DNA of 64,000 nucleotides from Todiramphus chloris collaris (Eukaryota; Chordata; Aves; Coraciiformes; Alcedinidae), in the NCBI GenBank assembly GCA_025345505.1, contig JANVCC010000020.1, forward strand, positions 49,456,401 through 49,520,400, written 5' to 3'. Below the pieces are notes generated by a model that saw nothing but the letters and a program-made list of their open reading frames with translations, had not been told where the DNA came from and did not search any database. Shown one piece after another: positions 11,101-24,490 of this stretch (its first letter is position 1; each line of letters begins with the position of its first letter). The position numbers and the translations under genes were made by a program.

Positions 11101-13957
11101 TGCATAGTTTTCTTTTAATCTGAAGCTCCCAAGAAATCCTAGTTAACCTCCAACAAAAACATTGTCTTTACTTAAATACACTCTGAGGGGCTTTACTGTC
11201 ATGACTTTAAAATGTGCTTAGACTATGACAGGATGGTTGATGATTATTTGCAAAGGTTCTGCGTTTATTTTGCATCCATCCCTATCTAAACTTGAAGCAC
11301 TTAGAAAAACTACAAAAGAGGCTGTACATACATAGGCTGTCCCTGTGAATTTTATGGTATCGATGTCTGTCATAAGCTTGCTGATCATAGTAACAGTGAT
11401 ATTATTCGTGTAGAGTTTCCTAGACTTTTACACATGAAAGTAATTCTCCAAAGCAGACTATGTCTTTCTTATGGTCATGATACAGTAAAACCAATTAATG
11501 CATACATGAAATAACTTTACCTCTGAAAAGACCTCAGTGGCTGAAGTGAAGCTTTGGGTCCATAAATGCTCACCATTTGATGACCCTCTTCCTGGCTGCA
11601 CTTTATTGCTTACATAATTAAAATGCCCAAACATATGTATAATACTATCTGAGAAACAGCTAGTATCTAACACAAGATCTAGTGAGTTTTCATCCTATGG
11701 AGTGATGTAAGAGCTGCTACTGGCTAGGAAGCATTACTTGAATACAAGAAATCCAGGGTGAGACACGATACGAACTGAAAGGAGACAAGTTCTAATAAAC
11801 CTGATGGCATCTGACAGGCTGCATTGTTTTCCTTCAGTCTCCTAATGCCTGCAATGGGGAAGAAAATAAAGACAGTGGCAGAAATGGACTGTAGTGAGTG
11901 AAGGACAGTGGAGAAGGTGGGTGGTGTCTGTGATATCAATGCACATCTTGAACTTGTTTATTTATAGCTTGCATGTCTCATGTATTTGGAAATAGAAGAG
12001 CTGTTTGGTCACAGTCCTGCAGTATTGCATGCTTGGTAAGGTGCAAGAATTTAGTCTTTTTATTTATTTAAATTTTAATCTTTGTTACTAGTAGGAGTTT
12101 ATAATAGTTTCTTAATTTGTTTCTTTTAAAGCGTGTGTGTTTCTCTTGAGGCTTATAGATGCATACTGTTTCTAAATCATACAAAGACAGAGCTCTCATC
12201 TTAGTTTTCTGGACTAAACTTGAGACGTGTTTTCATGTTGTCAAAGGGATAATTTTTGGACCGTGTTCAAGGTCTCAAGATTTTACCATATCTGGATGTC
12301 CACTTGCCTGTGTTTGTTCCCCTTTGGCTTTCATCTTTCAACAGCTTACTGGCAGCAATGCTGAAGGAAACAGCCAATTTTGAGTGACAGATGTGGAGTA
12401 TTCTCAGTAAGGGCTCCCTGAACAAGCGAATAGAACTATTCACGTCAGAAATATAATTCCCAGAATTTGTCTCCTTCGTTTGGAGAACAAGAAGGACGGT
12501 GCAATGGCTGTGCAAGCTGATTAAAACTAACAGGGATACACAAATTTAGAAATGTAGACAGCTATCACTTGCCAACTGAATTAAAACAGATTGTTAGTCA
12601 TCTCTCTGTTGATTTGATTAATGACCTGAATCAGTTGGTTTTGAGCATATTGCTGCCAAAGTGTGCTAAACAATGAAAACAGGAAACCTGTGTGTCTTAA
12701 ATCTCTTTGCTACTATGATGTCACCAGACATAATGAACTGGAGGCTTTGCTGTGTGGGGGTTGAACAGTGTCGAGAAGAAAAGTATACTTAAGGACTGAT
12801 TATACCTCTGCCACACCTAGGCCATGGACAGCTCTGAGATGTGGGAACTGGCAATGATCTGTGAGGAACCACCTGCTTCCTTGAGATTGCAGGGATGTAT
12901 CTCAGCATTTACCCTCTGCCCCTACATATGTTTCCTGCTTTTGAGTTTGGGACTGTGAAGAAAGTATGGCTGTAGAAAAAGGGATTTCAGAGTTGCCCTT
13001 GGAGCATCTTGGAGCTGCATATCAAATTGGCAGGGCAGCAGGGCTTCCTTCTCTTTCTGTTGTGCCAGCAGGGAGTTAGAAGGGGAGTAGGACACAATGG
13101 AGAATGTGCCCTGGTTATGGCAGATACTGGGAGCAAGTGGCAAAGGGGAGGAGGGAATCAAGTTTCATGACTGGGAGAACTCCCTGTAGTTTTGGTTGTG
13201 ACTGAATTCACGTTTCCACGAGCTCTTGCGCTGACAAACATCTTCTGAAGCATCCCAGTCTTTCCAGGAAAGCTAAGGGTGTTTGCTACCTCCTGTAGTT
13301 GCTTCACAACAGAGTGTGTTTAGCATTTGCTAAAATCTTTTAGCTCTTTGTTGTAAGTGGTTAAGACTGAAGTTACCAAGTTGAAGTGATGTTCATGGTA
13401 GCATTTTTCACAGATAGCTTTTGCAAGTCTGGTGGGGCAGAAAAGAGTAAGTGGAAGATGACCCTTCTGATCTCTGTAGCTGAATGCTGTACTAATGACT
13501 AGTAATATTTATTTCCAGGGTAAGTTGAAGGTGCTGTGAGTAGATGGCAGAGGATATAGTAGATGTGAGCAGGTCCTTTATTTCCTGTGATACCCATTTT
13601 CATCCGTGTGTTAAATATTATCACTAGCTCCTACAAAATACTTTGTCTTAAAGCACAGTGTTAGAGGCAACAGTGATGATGAAGTAATTTCTGAGGTTAT
13701 TACAAGTCTAAACCTAAGAGTTTAAATAAATTTATGTCTAATAAAAACACAAATATAATAAATTATTATATAAACATCTGAAGGTAAGACAGATATAAGT
13801 CTTCCCATTGGTACCATAAGATGGTACTAATTAATTAATGAAAGAATTGACCAGCCTGTTAGTAGAAATACATCGAGCACTTTCTTTTCATGGAGGAGCT
13901 TTTTTGTGAAACCAGTTCCTTGGCAGACCTGCCCAGCATCTGTCTGTCCATGTGCAG
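5164..13957. other. Non-coding stretch, no gene recognised
   Basis: About 8.8 kb of AT-leaning sequence. The open frames, up to 93 codons, lack known motifs and are often overlapped by equally long frames on the other strand. Low-complexity tracts include T runs at about 8843-8914, and a T/G-rich stretch at 10908-10975. I recognise no repeat family, RNA gene or promoter. Confidence 0.6.
10908..10975. repeat. T/G-rich low-complexity tract
   Basis: A run made almost only of T with short G pairs (GGTTTTGTTTGTTTTGTTTG type), ending in a T8 run. It generates the hydrophobic 93- and 64-codon chance frames around it. It could be a degraded reverse-strand poly-A tail, but no attached element is visible. 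Confidence 0.7.
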
Positions 13958-14017
13958 TTACGTAGCAAGAAATGTAGCGGAGTTACTCTTCTCAGTACCA
14001 GGCTACAGCACACCCAG
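13958..14017 (+). other. Exon-like segment with good splice-site context (unproven)
   Basis: A 60-base segment bounded on the left by a pyrimidine-rich acceptor (CTGTCTGTCCATGTGCAG) and on the right by a near-consensus donor (CCCAG|GTGAGA). It is open in the frame starting at its first base, giving 20 codons (LRSKKCSGVTLL...). I do not recognise the peptide. Segments like this arise by chance in tens of kilobases of intron-like DNA, so this is only a candidate coding or lncRNA exon. Confidence 0.15.
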
Positions 14018-17000
14018 GTGAGAATAATTCAATTTCCAGGCTTTTAAGTAAAAGATTAGTCCATTTTAGGTTTTATTCAAGTATTTTCTTCTATAAAGAT
14101 GTAATTGTTTTTCTGGTTTGTTTTGGGTTTTTTTTTTTTCCCTTTGAATAAACTGGCAGTTTGGATAATTAGGTTACTCAGATACCCATGACTTAAATCA
14201 GTGAACTTTTCCTTGTGCTCTTGTAGAAACCAAGAGCAACCGGGCAATGAAGCAAATTGTTGTACAGAATCAGGTGGAGGAGGTTTCCCCTACCACCATT
14301 TCAAACACACATACTCACAATTCTCCTGGTAGATGTTTTACAGCTATGTAAATACTCAAATTATTATGTGCTGCTGCTTATCTATCTTGCTTGCTTTGTT
14401 TCCTAAACTGTAACGCTGATCTTAATTCTATGCATAATGTTTCCCCTACCAACTCAAACATCTCTTTCCCTTGAGTTCGTGGTTTTAATTGCAGCTTTAG
14501 ATCAACTCTTTCCTTTTTAATGTAACATTTCTTTCCTTTTGATCTCTATACCTACTTCAAACATGTTGTAATTAAGTAGGCATCCACCACATCCTAAACA
14601 TTCTGTTGGAAAAACTGCTGTAAAGCTCAATTACCCCCTGTTCTCAATTCAGTGAGCCAGGAAGGTCTACAGAAAAGAAGCTTGCAAACTACTGATTTTG
14701 TATTTACTGTTATTTTGGGTGTTACAGTATTTTTAAGCTGACTACTTCTAGTTTATTTGTGTAAGTGCTACTAACTTCTATCTGACTCCAGAGGGCAGCT
14801 GTCAAAGCACTTAAAACAGCTCACAGATCCATCCATCTGATAACTTAGTTTTGAATTGTGGGGATATTTAAAGAAAGTGCAGACTTCTGTGATGCACCTA
14901 ATTATGTGCAGTTGTGCCCCATTTCTCCATGACGCAGAAGTGTGTAACTGCAAGATCTTACTCATCAGAGTAGTGGTGGGTCTGGTGACGTTCTGCTGAG
15001 AGCTGGATGTCCTGGTACAAGCTGTGTCTGACTTGCTCAACAGTGTGAGGTCTAGCTAAGAGTGCTTTAGTAATAGTAGCTCATCTCTGATAAATTGGAC
15101 ACTGCCATCCGTGTGTGCTGTAATAAGGCACTATAAAAATGCATGTGTGTGCCTTGCGTGTTTAAAATCTGTTCTGTGAAGAGGTGTTTCTTTTATAGCT
15201 CTACAGAGAGACCTCTCCACCTTTAGTGTAATGGTGTCTGCAAACTTGCTGTGCAAATGTGACAGAATGGAAAGTATTTGACTGAAGTTTAAAATGGTTT
15301 AGAAAAAAAGTACTTTTGGAGTGTTTTGGAGATTGCGTTAGCACTGATTCTGGATTCATTGTCCCTCGTTCTTTCTCACAAATCATCCTTTCAGCCTTAC
15401 TTAACTTCCTTGTCTTTTCCTCTGAGGTATTTGATAATGATTTAACCATTATTATTTGACTTTCCTGAATTAGTTTGCTTGGAAGGCTGTATAAGATGCT
15501 ACAGGCCATCTTATACCTGGAAATGTGCTCTGTGTTAGTAGACAGGGGACATGCTCTCTGCTCATGAAGTTACTCTGCCTTAAGGCAAAACCAAAAGGTA
15601 CTTCAACCCCCTCTCTCCACTGCCTGAAATACTGCACTGGATGTCACCAAATTCTAAAAAGAGGCAAGTGTTTTTGTAGTTCTTTAGTAAAACTTACTGA
15701 AGTACCGCAGCAAAAATACTGTTTCCTCTGAAGCTGGATGACTCTTCCAAGGAGCTCACTTGAATGTTTAGTGATTACTTCACACTAGCAAGTGGAATTG
15801 TGTATTTTGATAAAATGAAATTTCATTTAATCAGATTAGGATGGCTATAGTTTTAAAAATATTAAAGGGTTTGTGAATGAATGGACACATGGGAAAACTA
15901 ATATGAGTGAATTTTTAAAGCAGCTTGTTGCACTGCATCAAAACTCTGTGTGGATGCTCTTCTTCACCATTAAAGTGGCCTAATTCAATTTAGTTTACTT
16001 CACTCCCAAACTTGAGTAACAAAATCATATTAAAGTCACTTTAATTCTGAAGGAAAACATCCACATAGAATTTAACTAATCTTCTTTAGCTCCTATATTG
16101 AGCTTATGGCATTTGACTTCCCTGAGCATCCCTGCAAAGTCATACTCCGAGAGCTGTAGACCTTGTCTGAGAGCTTTCATTGACTTCAGTGACAATTTTA
16201 TTGCAGATAAATGTGTCAGTTGGGCCCAACTGTGTAATGTTATAGTGTGACTAAAATGCAAATATGTCATTAATTTCTACCTGTAGATATGCTTGCTATA
16301 TCCTAATTTGGTTTAATACCCAGTTAATGAAGCTCTAAGGACATGTTTTTCAAGTAGTATGTTGTAATAATTTGTTTCATCATTATGCATATGGACTGTT
16401 GGAGCCTTTCAAAATAAAAATACATCCAAAGTATGTAAAGTACAGTTACACTTCTGTTCCAGGTGAGACAGAGTACCTGTTGGCATGTGTCATTGGTTTG
16501 AATGTAAACTTTAGGGATTGTTTGCAGTAAAATAAATGTAACCCATTTCTATAATGGATTTGTAGGTTTTTAAAAATGAAAAATCAAGCTTTATAGAAGT
16601 GCTTTTTCTTCCTTTGGTTGGTTGGCACTGTCTGAAAAAGACAGACAAATGCGGATGTGTGTTTCCAGGTCACTGGAACCACCTCATTGCTCTAACATAG
16701 CACCACCCCAAGAGCGGTTGGCCACAGCAGGTATTTTATGGGAAGGCTATGACCCGACTTTCCGAGTATTTTTTATGTGTGCCGGGAGGGAAGAGAGCAC
16801 ACAAAAGATAATAAACATGTTACAAGGTATGAGAGGCTCCATGTTGTGTCCATCACATAGGTCATTCGGTCATGACTAATGCTCCGAGGAGACAGTAAGC
16901 TCTGATCAGTGCAGATATTAGTTATTCTGTATCATTTGGTCCATGGCCAGGGATCACTCATGAAAATGGGTGTCTTTTGGAGTAGTGATGCAGCAGCCAT

Positions 17001-18703
17001 GAATGATGTACAGGAAGGGTCCTTTTACCATTTTGCACGGATATTCAGTAAAACATCAGCTGAGATCCTGACATTGAGAAAACAAGAAACGGTTGAAAGT
17101 GTAAGATATACAACTTACTAAGTGCATTCATAAATGTCTTCTATTGATAGGGAATGTTCTTTCTTTTTGTGTTTTTCCTAAAAGCTGAAACAGGAGCTTA
17201 ACAAAGACTTGCATTGACTCAGTGGTGTTTTTGAAGCAGACATCAAATCTCAGGAAAAATCCTTATGTTTTGATATATTCCTTTCAGGACAGTTCAGAAA
17301 GAAACAGCTCGAAAGTATTGGCAGATAAAAATGTTAGAAGTACATGAATGAAGCCTCCAAGGTATCGTTGGTCTTGCTGAGCAGGTGTTCTGTTTGGGAA
17401 GTGGAAATGCGAGAAGATGCACACCATACGATGTGTGTCCTGATCCACACTATTTCTGACAGCAGCTTTAGTTGGTCTCTTTGTGTTTGGTTTGGTTTTG
17501 TTTTGGTTTTTTGTTTTGGTTTGGGTTTTTTTTGGTTTTTTTTTTAGTTTTGTAATATCATGCTTTACAGTGCCCCATTTTAAGGCAAAGCAGTGTTGTA
17601 AATGATCATCAGAGGAAGGAGAGATTGCTGAATTCCTGGATTCAGAATGTTTACAGGAATGTTGGCTTTGACTTCAGCACCCTGGGACTGGACCGTGCGG
17701 AAGCCAGTGTTTGCAAGGCATCATTAGAACTGGGACACAAGCTGCTTCTGTTTAAAGAGCTCACTGTACTTCTGCTAACTTCCGAAGTGTATGGGGGAAA
17801 CAATGGCATAAAAATTGATAAACCTGGGCCATGATTTACCATTTAGGTAATCTGAAAAATGCCATGGCACGGAGGGCTTATGCCTTATTTCCCATCTCAC
17901 CAATTAACCAAGGAAGTTGTTTGCAGTAGTAAGATACTGTCCCAGAGATTAATCTGTTGCTGCTGTGCTGCAGCATTTCCCAGTTTTAGAGGCAGTCATA
18001 GCAGTTTGTCTCTGACCTGAGAGGAGAATTTACAGCCTATTAGTGCGTGCTAATTGCAAACACCAGCAATCACAGCCCCATCCATGGGTGACATGGTGGC
18101 CTTTGTAGCCTGAAATGGACGAAAATCTGTGTCACATAAGTTTCTTTGAAAGTGCAGAGTTGTCTGGGAGATTTACCAGGCAAGTGGGACAGGGTAAGCA
18201 TCTTTTCCTGACTTTATCCATCCTTGTACCTGGTTATGGATTGTAAAAGTCTTTGCTCTTTTAATAGGATGGTTATCCAGCTTTCTGACATTTTCTGTTG
18301 GCCAGACCAGACCCGACCCAACGCAGTGTAACCCTGTCTGGCAGCTATTCTTGCTGACAGTCTTGTCATCTCTTTGAAGAGAATCTTCTATTTCTTGTCA
18401 TGATGGGAATCCTCCTGCCTGCATCACCTCATCTGTTCATTGCAGTCTCACCCACTAATAGAAGCAGGTCTTGGAGTTTTCTGTTTGCTTGTTAGAAAAG
18501 CATTCCAGAGTTGTCAGTGGAGAATTCATGTTTTATTGCATTTCTTGGAGTTGGTCAGTTTTTTCATAATGTGTGCAGCCTGACAGCAGGGACTCTCCCA
18601 GGCTAATACAAGCCTTCCAGGCTAATGCAAGCCTCCATCTCTCCAGGTTCTGTTTTTTTGGTGTGTTTGAAATGTATATTGTTTTGTTTCCCTGGGTTTT
18701 CAG
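14018..18703. other. Non-coding stretch, no gene recognised
   Basis: Single-copy-looking sequence with poly-T tracts (14130-14140) and a long T/G tract near 17484-17550. No open frame here has a recognisable domain. Confidence 0.6.
17484..17550. repeat. T/G-rich low-complexity tract
   Basis: Almost only T and G, with repeated GGTTTTG and GGTTTTTT units. It resembles the tracts at 10908-10975 and 37571-37615, and its complement resembles A/C tracts such as 36964-36989. Confidence 0.75.
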
Positions 18704-18772
18704 CAGTGCCATTGGCAAAACTAGATGCCAGTGTGAAGCATATCATCATTAACATGAATGTGCATGATACAG
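18704..18772 (+). other. Exon-like segment with pyrimidine tract and donor (unproven)
   Basis: A T-rich acceptor (GTTTCCCTGGGTTTTCAG, ending 18703) precedes 69 bases open in one frame (VPLAKLDASVKHIIINMNVH...), followed by ACAG|GTATTT. The start and end phases are compatible with a symmetric exon. The peptide is not recognised. The donor is only moderate, and the frame stays open upstream and downstream, which weakens the case. Confidence 0.12.
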
Positions 18773-21700
18773 GTATTTTGACTTCTAGGAGAATCACGTT
18801 TACCAATAAAACAGTAAAGGGGAAGAATGTTTTGGAAGTGATTCATCATTTGTAGAGATGATTATAGATCTTCTCTTCAGACTTTCTATCCACTGTGAAT
18901 GAATGTCATGCATTTCTGTTGTTAAAAGACAAACCTTCCTAAAATAAAGGTACAAAGCTAAAATTATGCACCTTCAAAACTGCACTCTGACAGTATAGAG
19001 AAGTTAGGTCTTGTGGATTAATACCTGAACAAACTGAACAGTCTTGTTTTCATTTCATCTACAGAGCTTCGGCTTCACCTTGGCCAATTCACTTTACCTG
19101 TTGCCTTTTCCCAAGAGTGTAGTAAAAGTAACGCTTTATTTTTCCATCTGTAATTCTTGGTGTGACTTGTAAGATCTTCAGGGTAGGGACTGCTCCTTAC
19201 CCTGCCCAAGTCCGCACTTGCTGCATTTGTCTCATGGCATTAAAAGGTGGGAGAGCACAAGGATCTTTAACTCAGTTTTTATCACCTTACACTGACAAAA
19301 GCCCTGGCATAAACATTGCTATACCAGCATAAGATGTTTTGTTTACTTTTTCTTGGTATAGCTCATTTTGTTTTGCTGAGTTTGCCAAAGCTAAACCATA
19401 AATAGTTATATTTGTCTGTAATAAGTGTATTTCCTGACAAGGTGGTGTAGCAAAGTTATTAAATCTAGACACCATTGTAGTGTATATGTAAGGCTGAACA
19501 CAATTAAGCTGTGTCATGGGCAAAGCCTTATTATAATAACAGATAAAATCCTGAAGCTGTTCTTGCCTTCAAAATTGCGCAGCCATGCTGGGCGACAAAT
19601 AATCCAGTACTTGACTCCAGCTGAGGTGTTTAGCCAACCATCTTCTCTTCTCCACAAGAAACTTTTAAAGGTAGATATGCTTTGCAGTCTGTCGCTAGAA
19701 TTGATAGAAGCAGGAAGTATCCTGTGGCGTGGAATGCAGAGCTAGTGGGTTCCCTCCGAGAGTATCGTGCTGGCAGCACACTCACCCCTCTCTGTCACAC
19801 TGCAGTCCAACTCAGTGACCTTTGGTTTTGCACAGACAGGAGTTTAATCACATCTATACTGGTCCCAGCTGGTGAGATCTCTAAATAGTTGCTTAGTGCT
19901 CAACTGGAAATAGTGTGTTTCCAAAAGGAAAAGTTGTTTTTTTGCCAGTTCAGTAGGATACTGCGCTTGCTAAGATGCCAACCAGATCATTCACTGGGGG
20001 CAGCTGCTGGGAGTTTTGGGGAACAAGACGTTTGGGTCGGGCCAGGCTGTGCTGCTTCAGTTCATTCCCCTGGCAGCATTTCCTAGCTGTAGCCCAAATA
20101 TTACTCTGAAGACCTGAGATGGATCCTAATATAAACCTGGGTCCTCTGTGTTTTGAGGGTGAGTCTGAGGCTAAGCAACCTCTGTGAGTGTAAAGCATGC
20201 AGATAGCATATGTTGTACTGGTAGAAAGCATGAATGTGGGTGGGTGATGCAGGCAAAAAAGCTGGCTTTGAGGTATTTTAAATGCTTTAGTTTTGCTTTG
20301 TTTCTTTGTGTCCAGACCAGAGTGCGAAGCTGTGCTGGTTAAGAGGAGTGGCAGGCTGTTAGTTCTGCTGGAAGAATGTAAGCAATTTTTCATAGCATTT
20401 TGGTGCTTTTTGACTTGTAACTTCTTTTCAGCACTGCACATGCTTACAGCATATTGAATTCTCCAGCAAAAGTTTGTGATGGTACACTGAGGTAGGGGTG
20501 CTGTTTATTTTTATTAGAGAACATTGTCATTCCTTGCCTTACAAAAGCCTTTGGGTTTAGTTCTGAGTTTTCTTCTGTTCCGATCTACTGCATTTAGCTC
20601 ACCAGAGCAATCCCGAGTTCTTGTTTCTAAAATTGTGCTTCACTGACATACCTTGGAGTTCCTCTGTGTGCTACACAGTTCAACAAATATGCAAGGCCAT
20701 CCTTTGCAAGTAAAGACCCGATGAGATCTAATTTATGTTTTTAATTACTTTTAATCAAGCCACAAAACACTAGTCATTAAAAAATGTACAGAAAAGATTG
20801 AGGATGAAGCCTTGGCTATGTGACAAAACATCCGTTAGAATGAAGGTAGTCCCTGTATCATCTGCCAATTTCTTGGGAAGAGCTTATCAGTCTCTGAAAC
20901 CCCCTGGCTTTCAGAGGGGCTGGGCTAACCCACTTTGAAGGAAACCAATCCCCAACCTGGTAACTTGAAAGAAATGCCATGAGCTGGCTCTCAGGTGTTT
21001 ATGTCTCCCTCCCCCATTGCAGCATTTTCTCATCATAACTGAAAAATCTATCTACAGCAGTGCTGTTGGTTTTAACCCAGTTTGTCTAACAGAAATCAGT
21101 CTTTCTTTTAAAGTACTTAGTGTTTATAATTTGGAGAGGCTACATAATTTCAGTGGCTTAGACACAGGGTTTTTGTTATGGTAACTACACTGACTGGAAA
21201 TACTGACACTCTGACCATGAGAACAAGTATACAGGTGCTGTGCAATACAGGCACAACATCTTCATGGACATGCTGTGACTTTCCACAAGTGGGAATCTTA
21301 AAATGAGGTTTATGATATTTCACCGTCTTTGAAGTTTAAGTCCAAATAAATATTTGTCAAAGTTAAATAGTACCTCTATAAGTGCAGTATATTTACACAG
21401 CAGCTTTACTTTATTGAGAGTTTGAGTAATGCTAGATTTGTAAAAGAATTTATTCCAGTGATTTAACTGTAATAACCGAGAAGAATAAATGTCCTAATTT
21501 AATATTTACGTAGGTGTCCTAGTAATAAGCATCCTACGTCCTAATTATATAAGAAAGAAAAGTGTCAGTGCTGACATGAGATCATATATACTTGTAGGAT
21601 AAGAAGCACAGATGGATTATCTAGCCCTTATTTTGTCTCCTTGCACTAACACAACATGAAATGAACAAAACCTATTTTATGATGCATTAAGTTACAGATG

Positions 21701-24411
21701 GTTGCTGTTGGTACCGAGTTTGATATTTTGTTAGCTGAATCCTTTGTCATCGTGCTCAGCATTTCTCAGGTAGCTTACAGGCTGCGTTGACTATCTTCCC
21801 GCCCCCCTTCCCCACTCCAAGATATTACCAGGGTCAATAAAGAAAATATTTATTCATAGGGAATTTGTACCTTAACACATCATAATTTTCCAACTCTAAT
21901 ATTTTTGAAGTTTTGTTTGATGTTTGATATATATATTCTGATTTTCTTAGTTTTGAAATCTGTAGTTCTGATAGACAGAAAATAGCTTCATCTTGTATTT
22001 ATGGGTAAACTGGAAAATAGTTAGCTGGTTTCTGTTGTTCCATTTTGTATACTAATTTTGGGATATTTGGCCTGTTCATTTACAGGAAAACTTGTGAGTG
22101 AGGAATGTTACTGACTTAGTGTATTTAAAGCCAGTAAATTGGAGGCAGTGAGCATCTTTAGAATTAATGTGCTAGCTGTAAGTAGACATGAATTTATAAG
22201 TCATTCTAAACCAGAACTCTTTATAACTTCATTCATTATGTCCATTTTTTTTTTTTTGGAAGAAATTTTCAAAGGCACACTTGGCTGTTTTCTAGGGAGT
22301 ATAGGCTGTTTAAGTGCCCTTTTGTGCCTTTGAAATCACTGCTGAAGTTTTTATGAAACATAAAACAGAGGGAATGCAATTAATTACTGCTATCTCTTAT
22401 CATTCAGTAGCAAAGAGGAACTGTTAAATGCTTTTAGAGCACTGTGTTATAATAGAAGATCATTGTTATTCTTCAATATCAAGCTGACAAATCAGGCAAT
22501 ACAGGGACTAATTATGAAGGATGGAAAACAATCACACTTTACAAAGGCTTTGTTTACAAGTTCGCCTGTCAAAGCAGACAGGATAAAACAACTAAATGAT
22601 GCAGAATCTCATATACTCTGAAAGTCACAATTTTTTTATTGTTGTTGGAAATTAATGCTTCTTTGTGACTTAGATAAATCCTTTAAATCTCAGTTGATTT
22701 AAGAAAAATATCTTTGTTTTAAGCAGTGCTCTCTGCTTTGCAAATTAAAGTCTGTCCACTGGTATAGAGCAACTAAAGGTTTTGCTGCTTTTAATGAAAA
22801 GAAACACAATTTTTTTTTTTTTGTCAGGGCAAGATCTTTGTCTGAATAAGGGTCGATGGTTTGTTTTGATTTGACTCTCATGATTTTAGTGACTGTAATG
22901 TCCTGATTCAGAAATGCTTTCCAATGTCATTGTGTAGCATTAGAATAGAAGTTATATTATGCACTTAACCTTTTTCTGGGTAGGGATGGACATTGTTGTG
23001 TTCACAGATGTTTTCTTGGGTATAGCTGAGAATGGGTGAAAGCCAATTTGATTAACCATGTCTGGGTAGTAAGATGACTGCACACCTTACCTAATAGTTC
23101 AAATGCAGCTAACCAATTTTGCATCACAGCTAAATTACAATTTAAAAAGAACAAGCTAATTTCACATGGCGTTCTTTAGTGGTAACAGTAGCCTGACAGT
23201 TGCTTTGTAAACAGTTTCAATCTGTTTATTTTGAAGGAGCTTTCAGGGTGATAAGAGATGATCAAATGTTTCACTATAGCTCATTAGTCTGATGCAGCCT
23301 GAGCCCTTGTTAGGGGTGAGAAGTGCCTTAATGTGCAAGAAATCTACTTTTTTTTTCCATGAATACTTTTAGCATACCTTGACTACAAGAGTAACACTTT
23401 GTGTTGGAGTGGAGCCTGAATGATAATAAAAGGAAACTGGCTAACGTGGATGCAGTAGGGAGACACGCAGGCTCCATTACAGTTGGTACTAAAATTGCCA
23501 GTAGATTTGATGGGGCAGGCTTTTTGTTCACAATACTTCATGTGTACCTTGTTATAACAAACTTTGGTCTGGGACTGGAGTGACTATCTGTGACTAACTG
23601 GATCTCTTCAGTTTAAAAATCCAGTGGAAATATATCACCAACATTAATATTACATCTTCAGAACAATATTTTTCCTTAGGGAAAGGAAGTCTTGCACAGC
23701 TCTTCTTAACATGGGTCCCATTTTAATGTCACATACCTACATACTCCTTAACAAACACAGCCCTTTGTGCTGGCTGATGAGATGAAGTCAATGCTGTAGG
23801 TCATCTGAGGGAATGTTAGTGTTTTAAGTGTATTTTAGAATGTTTCCAATTTAGCTTTATGTCATCAGAGTAATAGAGCACACAGAGAATACTTTTCCTC
23901 TCACGATCTTAAAATGCTTCAAAATAAACCTTATGCTACGCTAATGTGTTAAGTTATACTGGGCACATATTGACTTTCATAAGAAAAAGCTCCTGCTCTG
24001 AAACATCAATTTGCTATATACTTCACTTATTTGCATGATTATTCATATGGTGCATTATAGACCTGATGACCTGCATTACTGTACTGAGGGCTGGCAGTTT
24101 TTATTGTCAAGTCTTTTGTAATTTCTGCTACTCCTTTTCTAAAAAATGAAATAATAAAAAAAAAAAAGAGAGGGAGAGAGAAACAGTCTGCACCTAACTT
24201 AGGTTACTACAGCCCTGCTAGCCAGTGCAGATCATCGGGGTCAGTGAGGCTGTGGTTCAGATGCAGCAGCCCAGCTAAGCTCTGTGCAACAGCAGTTGGA
24301 AAAGAAATGATGCTTTATGTGTTTTGCTCCAGGTCATTTGGTAAAAACAGTTTTGCTTTTTGAACCAGCTATAATCCTAGCCTAGACATATCATGAAATA
24401 TACAGACATAC
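18773..24411. other. Non-coding stretch, no gene recognised
   Basis: AT-rich, with no recognised repeat family or gene. The 163-codon minus-strand frame at 19950-20441 and the 106-codon plus-strand frame at 19425-19745 have no known motif and overlap other frames. A block at about 22370-22620 has an even, regulatory-like composition (see findings). Confidence 0.6.
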
Positions 24412-24490
24412 ATGCATATATATATATGCATGTGTGTGTATACATGCAGATATACTGCTGTACACAGACACACAAATACATGCACATGGT
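24412..24490. repeat. TA/TG/CA dinucleotide-rich tract with palindromic character
   Basis: A (TA)n core (TATATATATATGCATG) leads into a TG-rich run, then after about 20 bases into a CA-rich run (ACACAGACACACAAATACA). Because TG and CA are complementary, the tract is a weak inverted repeat, which is why both strands show similar open frames here. Confidence 0.75.

Noticed and set aside
19950..20441. 163-codon minus-strand open frame
   Set aside because: No recognisable domain, ordinary composition, overlaps plus-strand frames and has no splice or promoter support; most likely a chance frame.
24412..24490. CRISPR-like or satellite array
   Set aside because: It is only a dinucleotide-rich tract without regular repeats and spacers; no array of this kind exists in the window.
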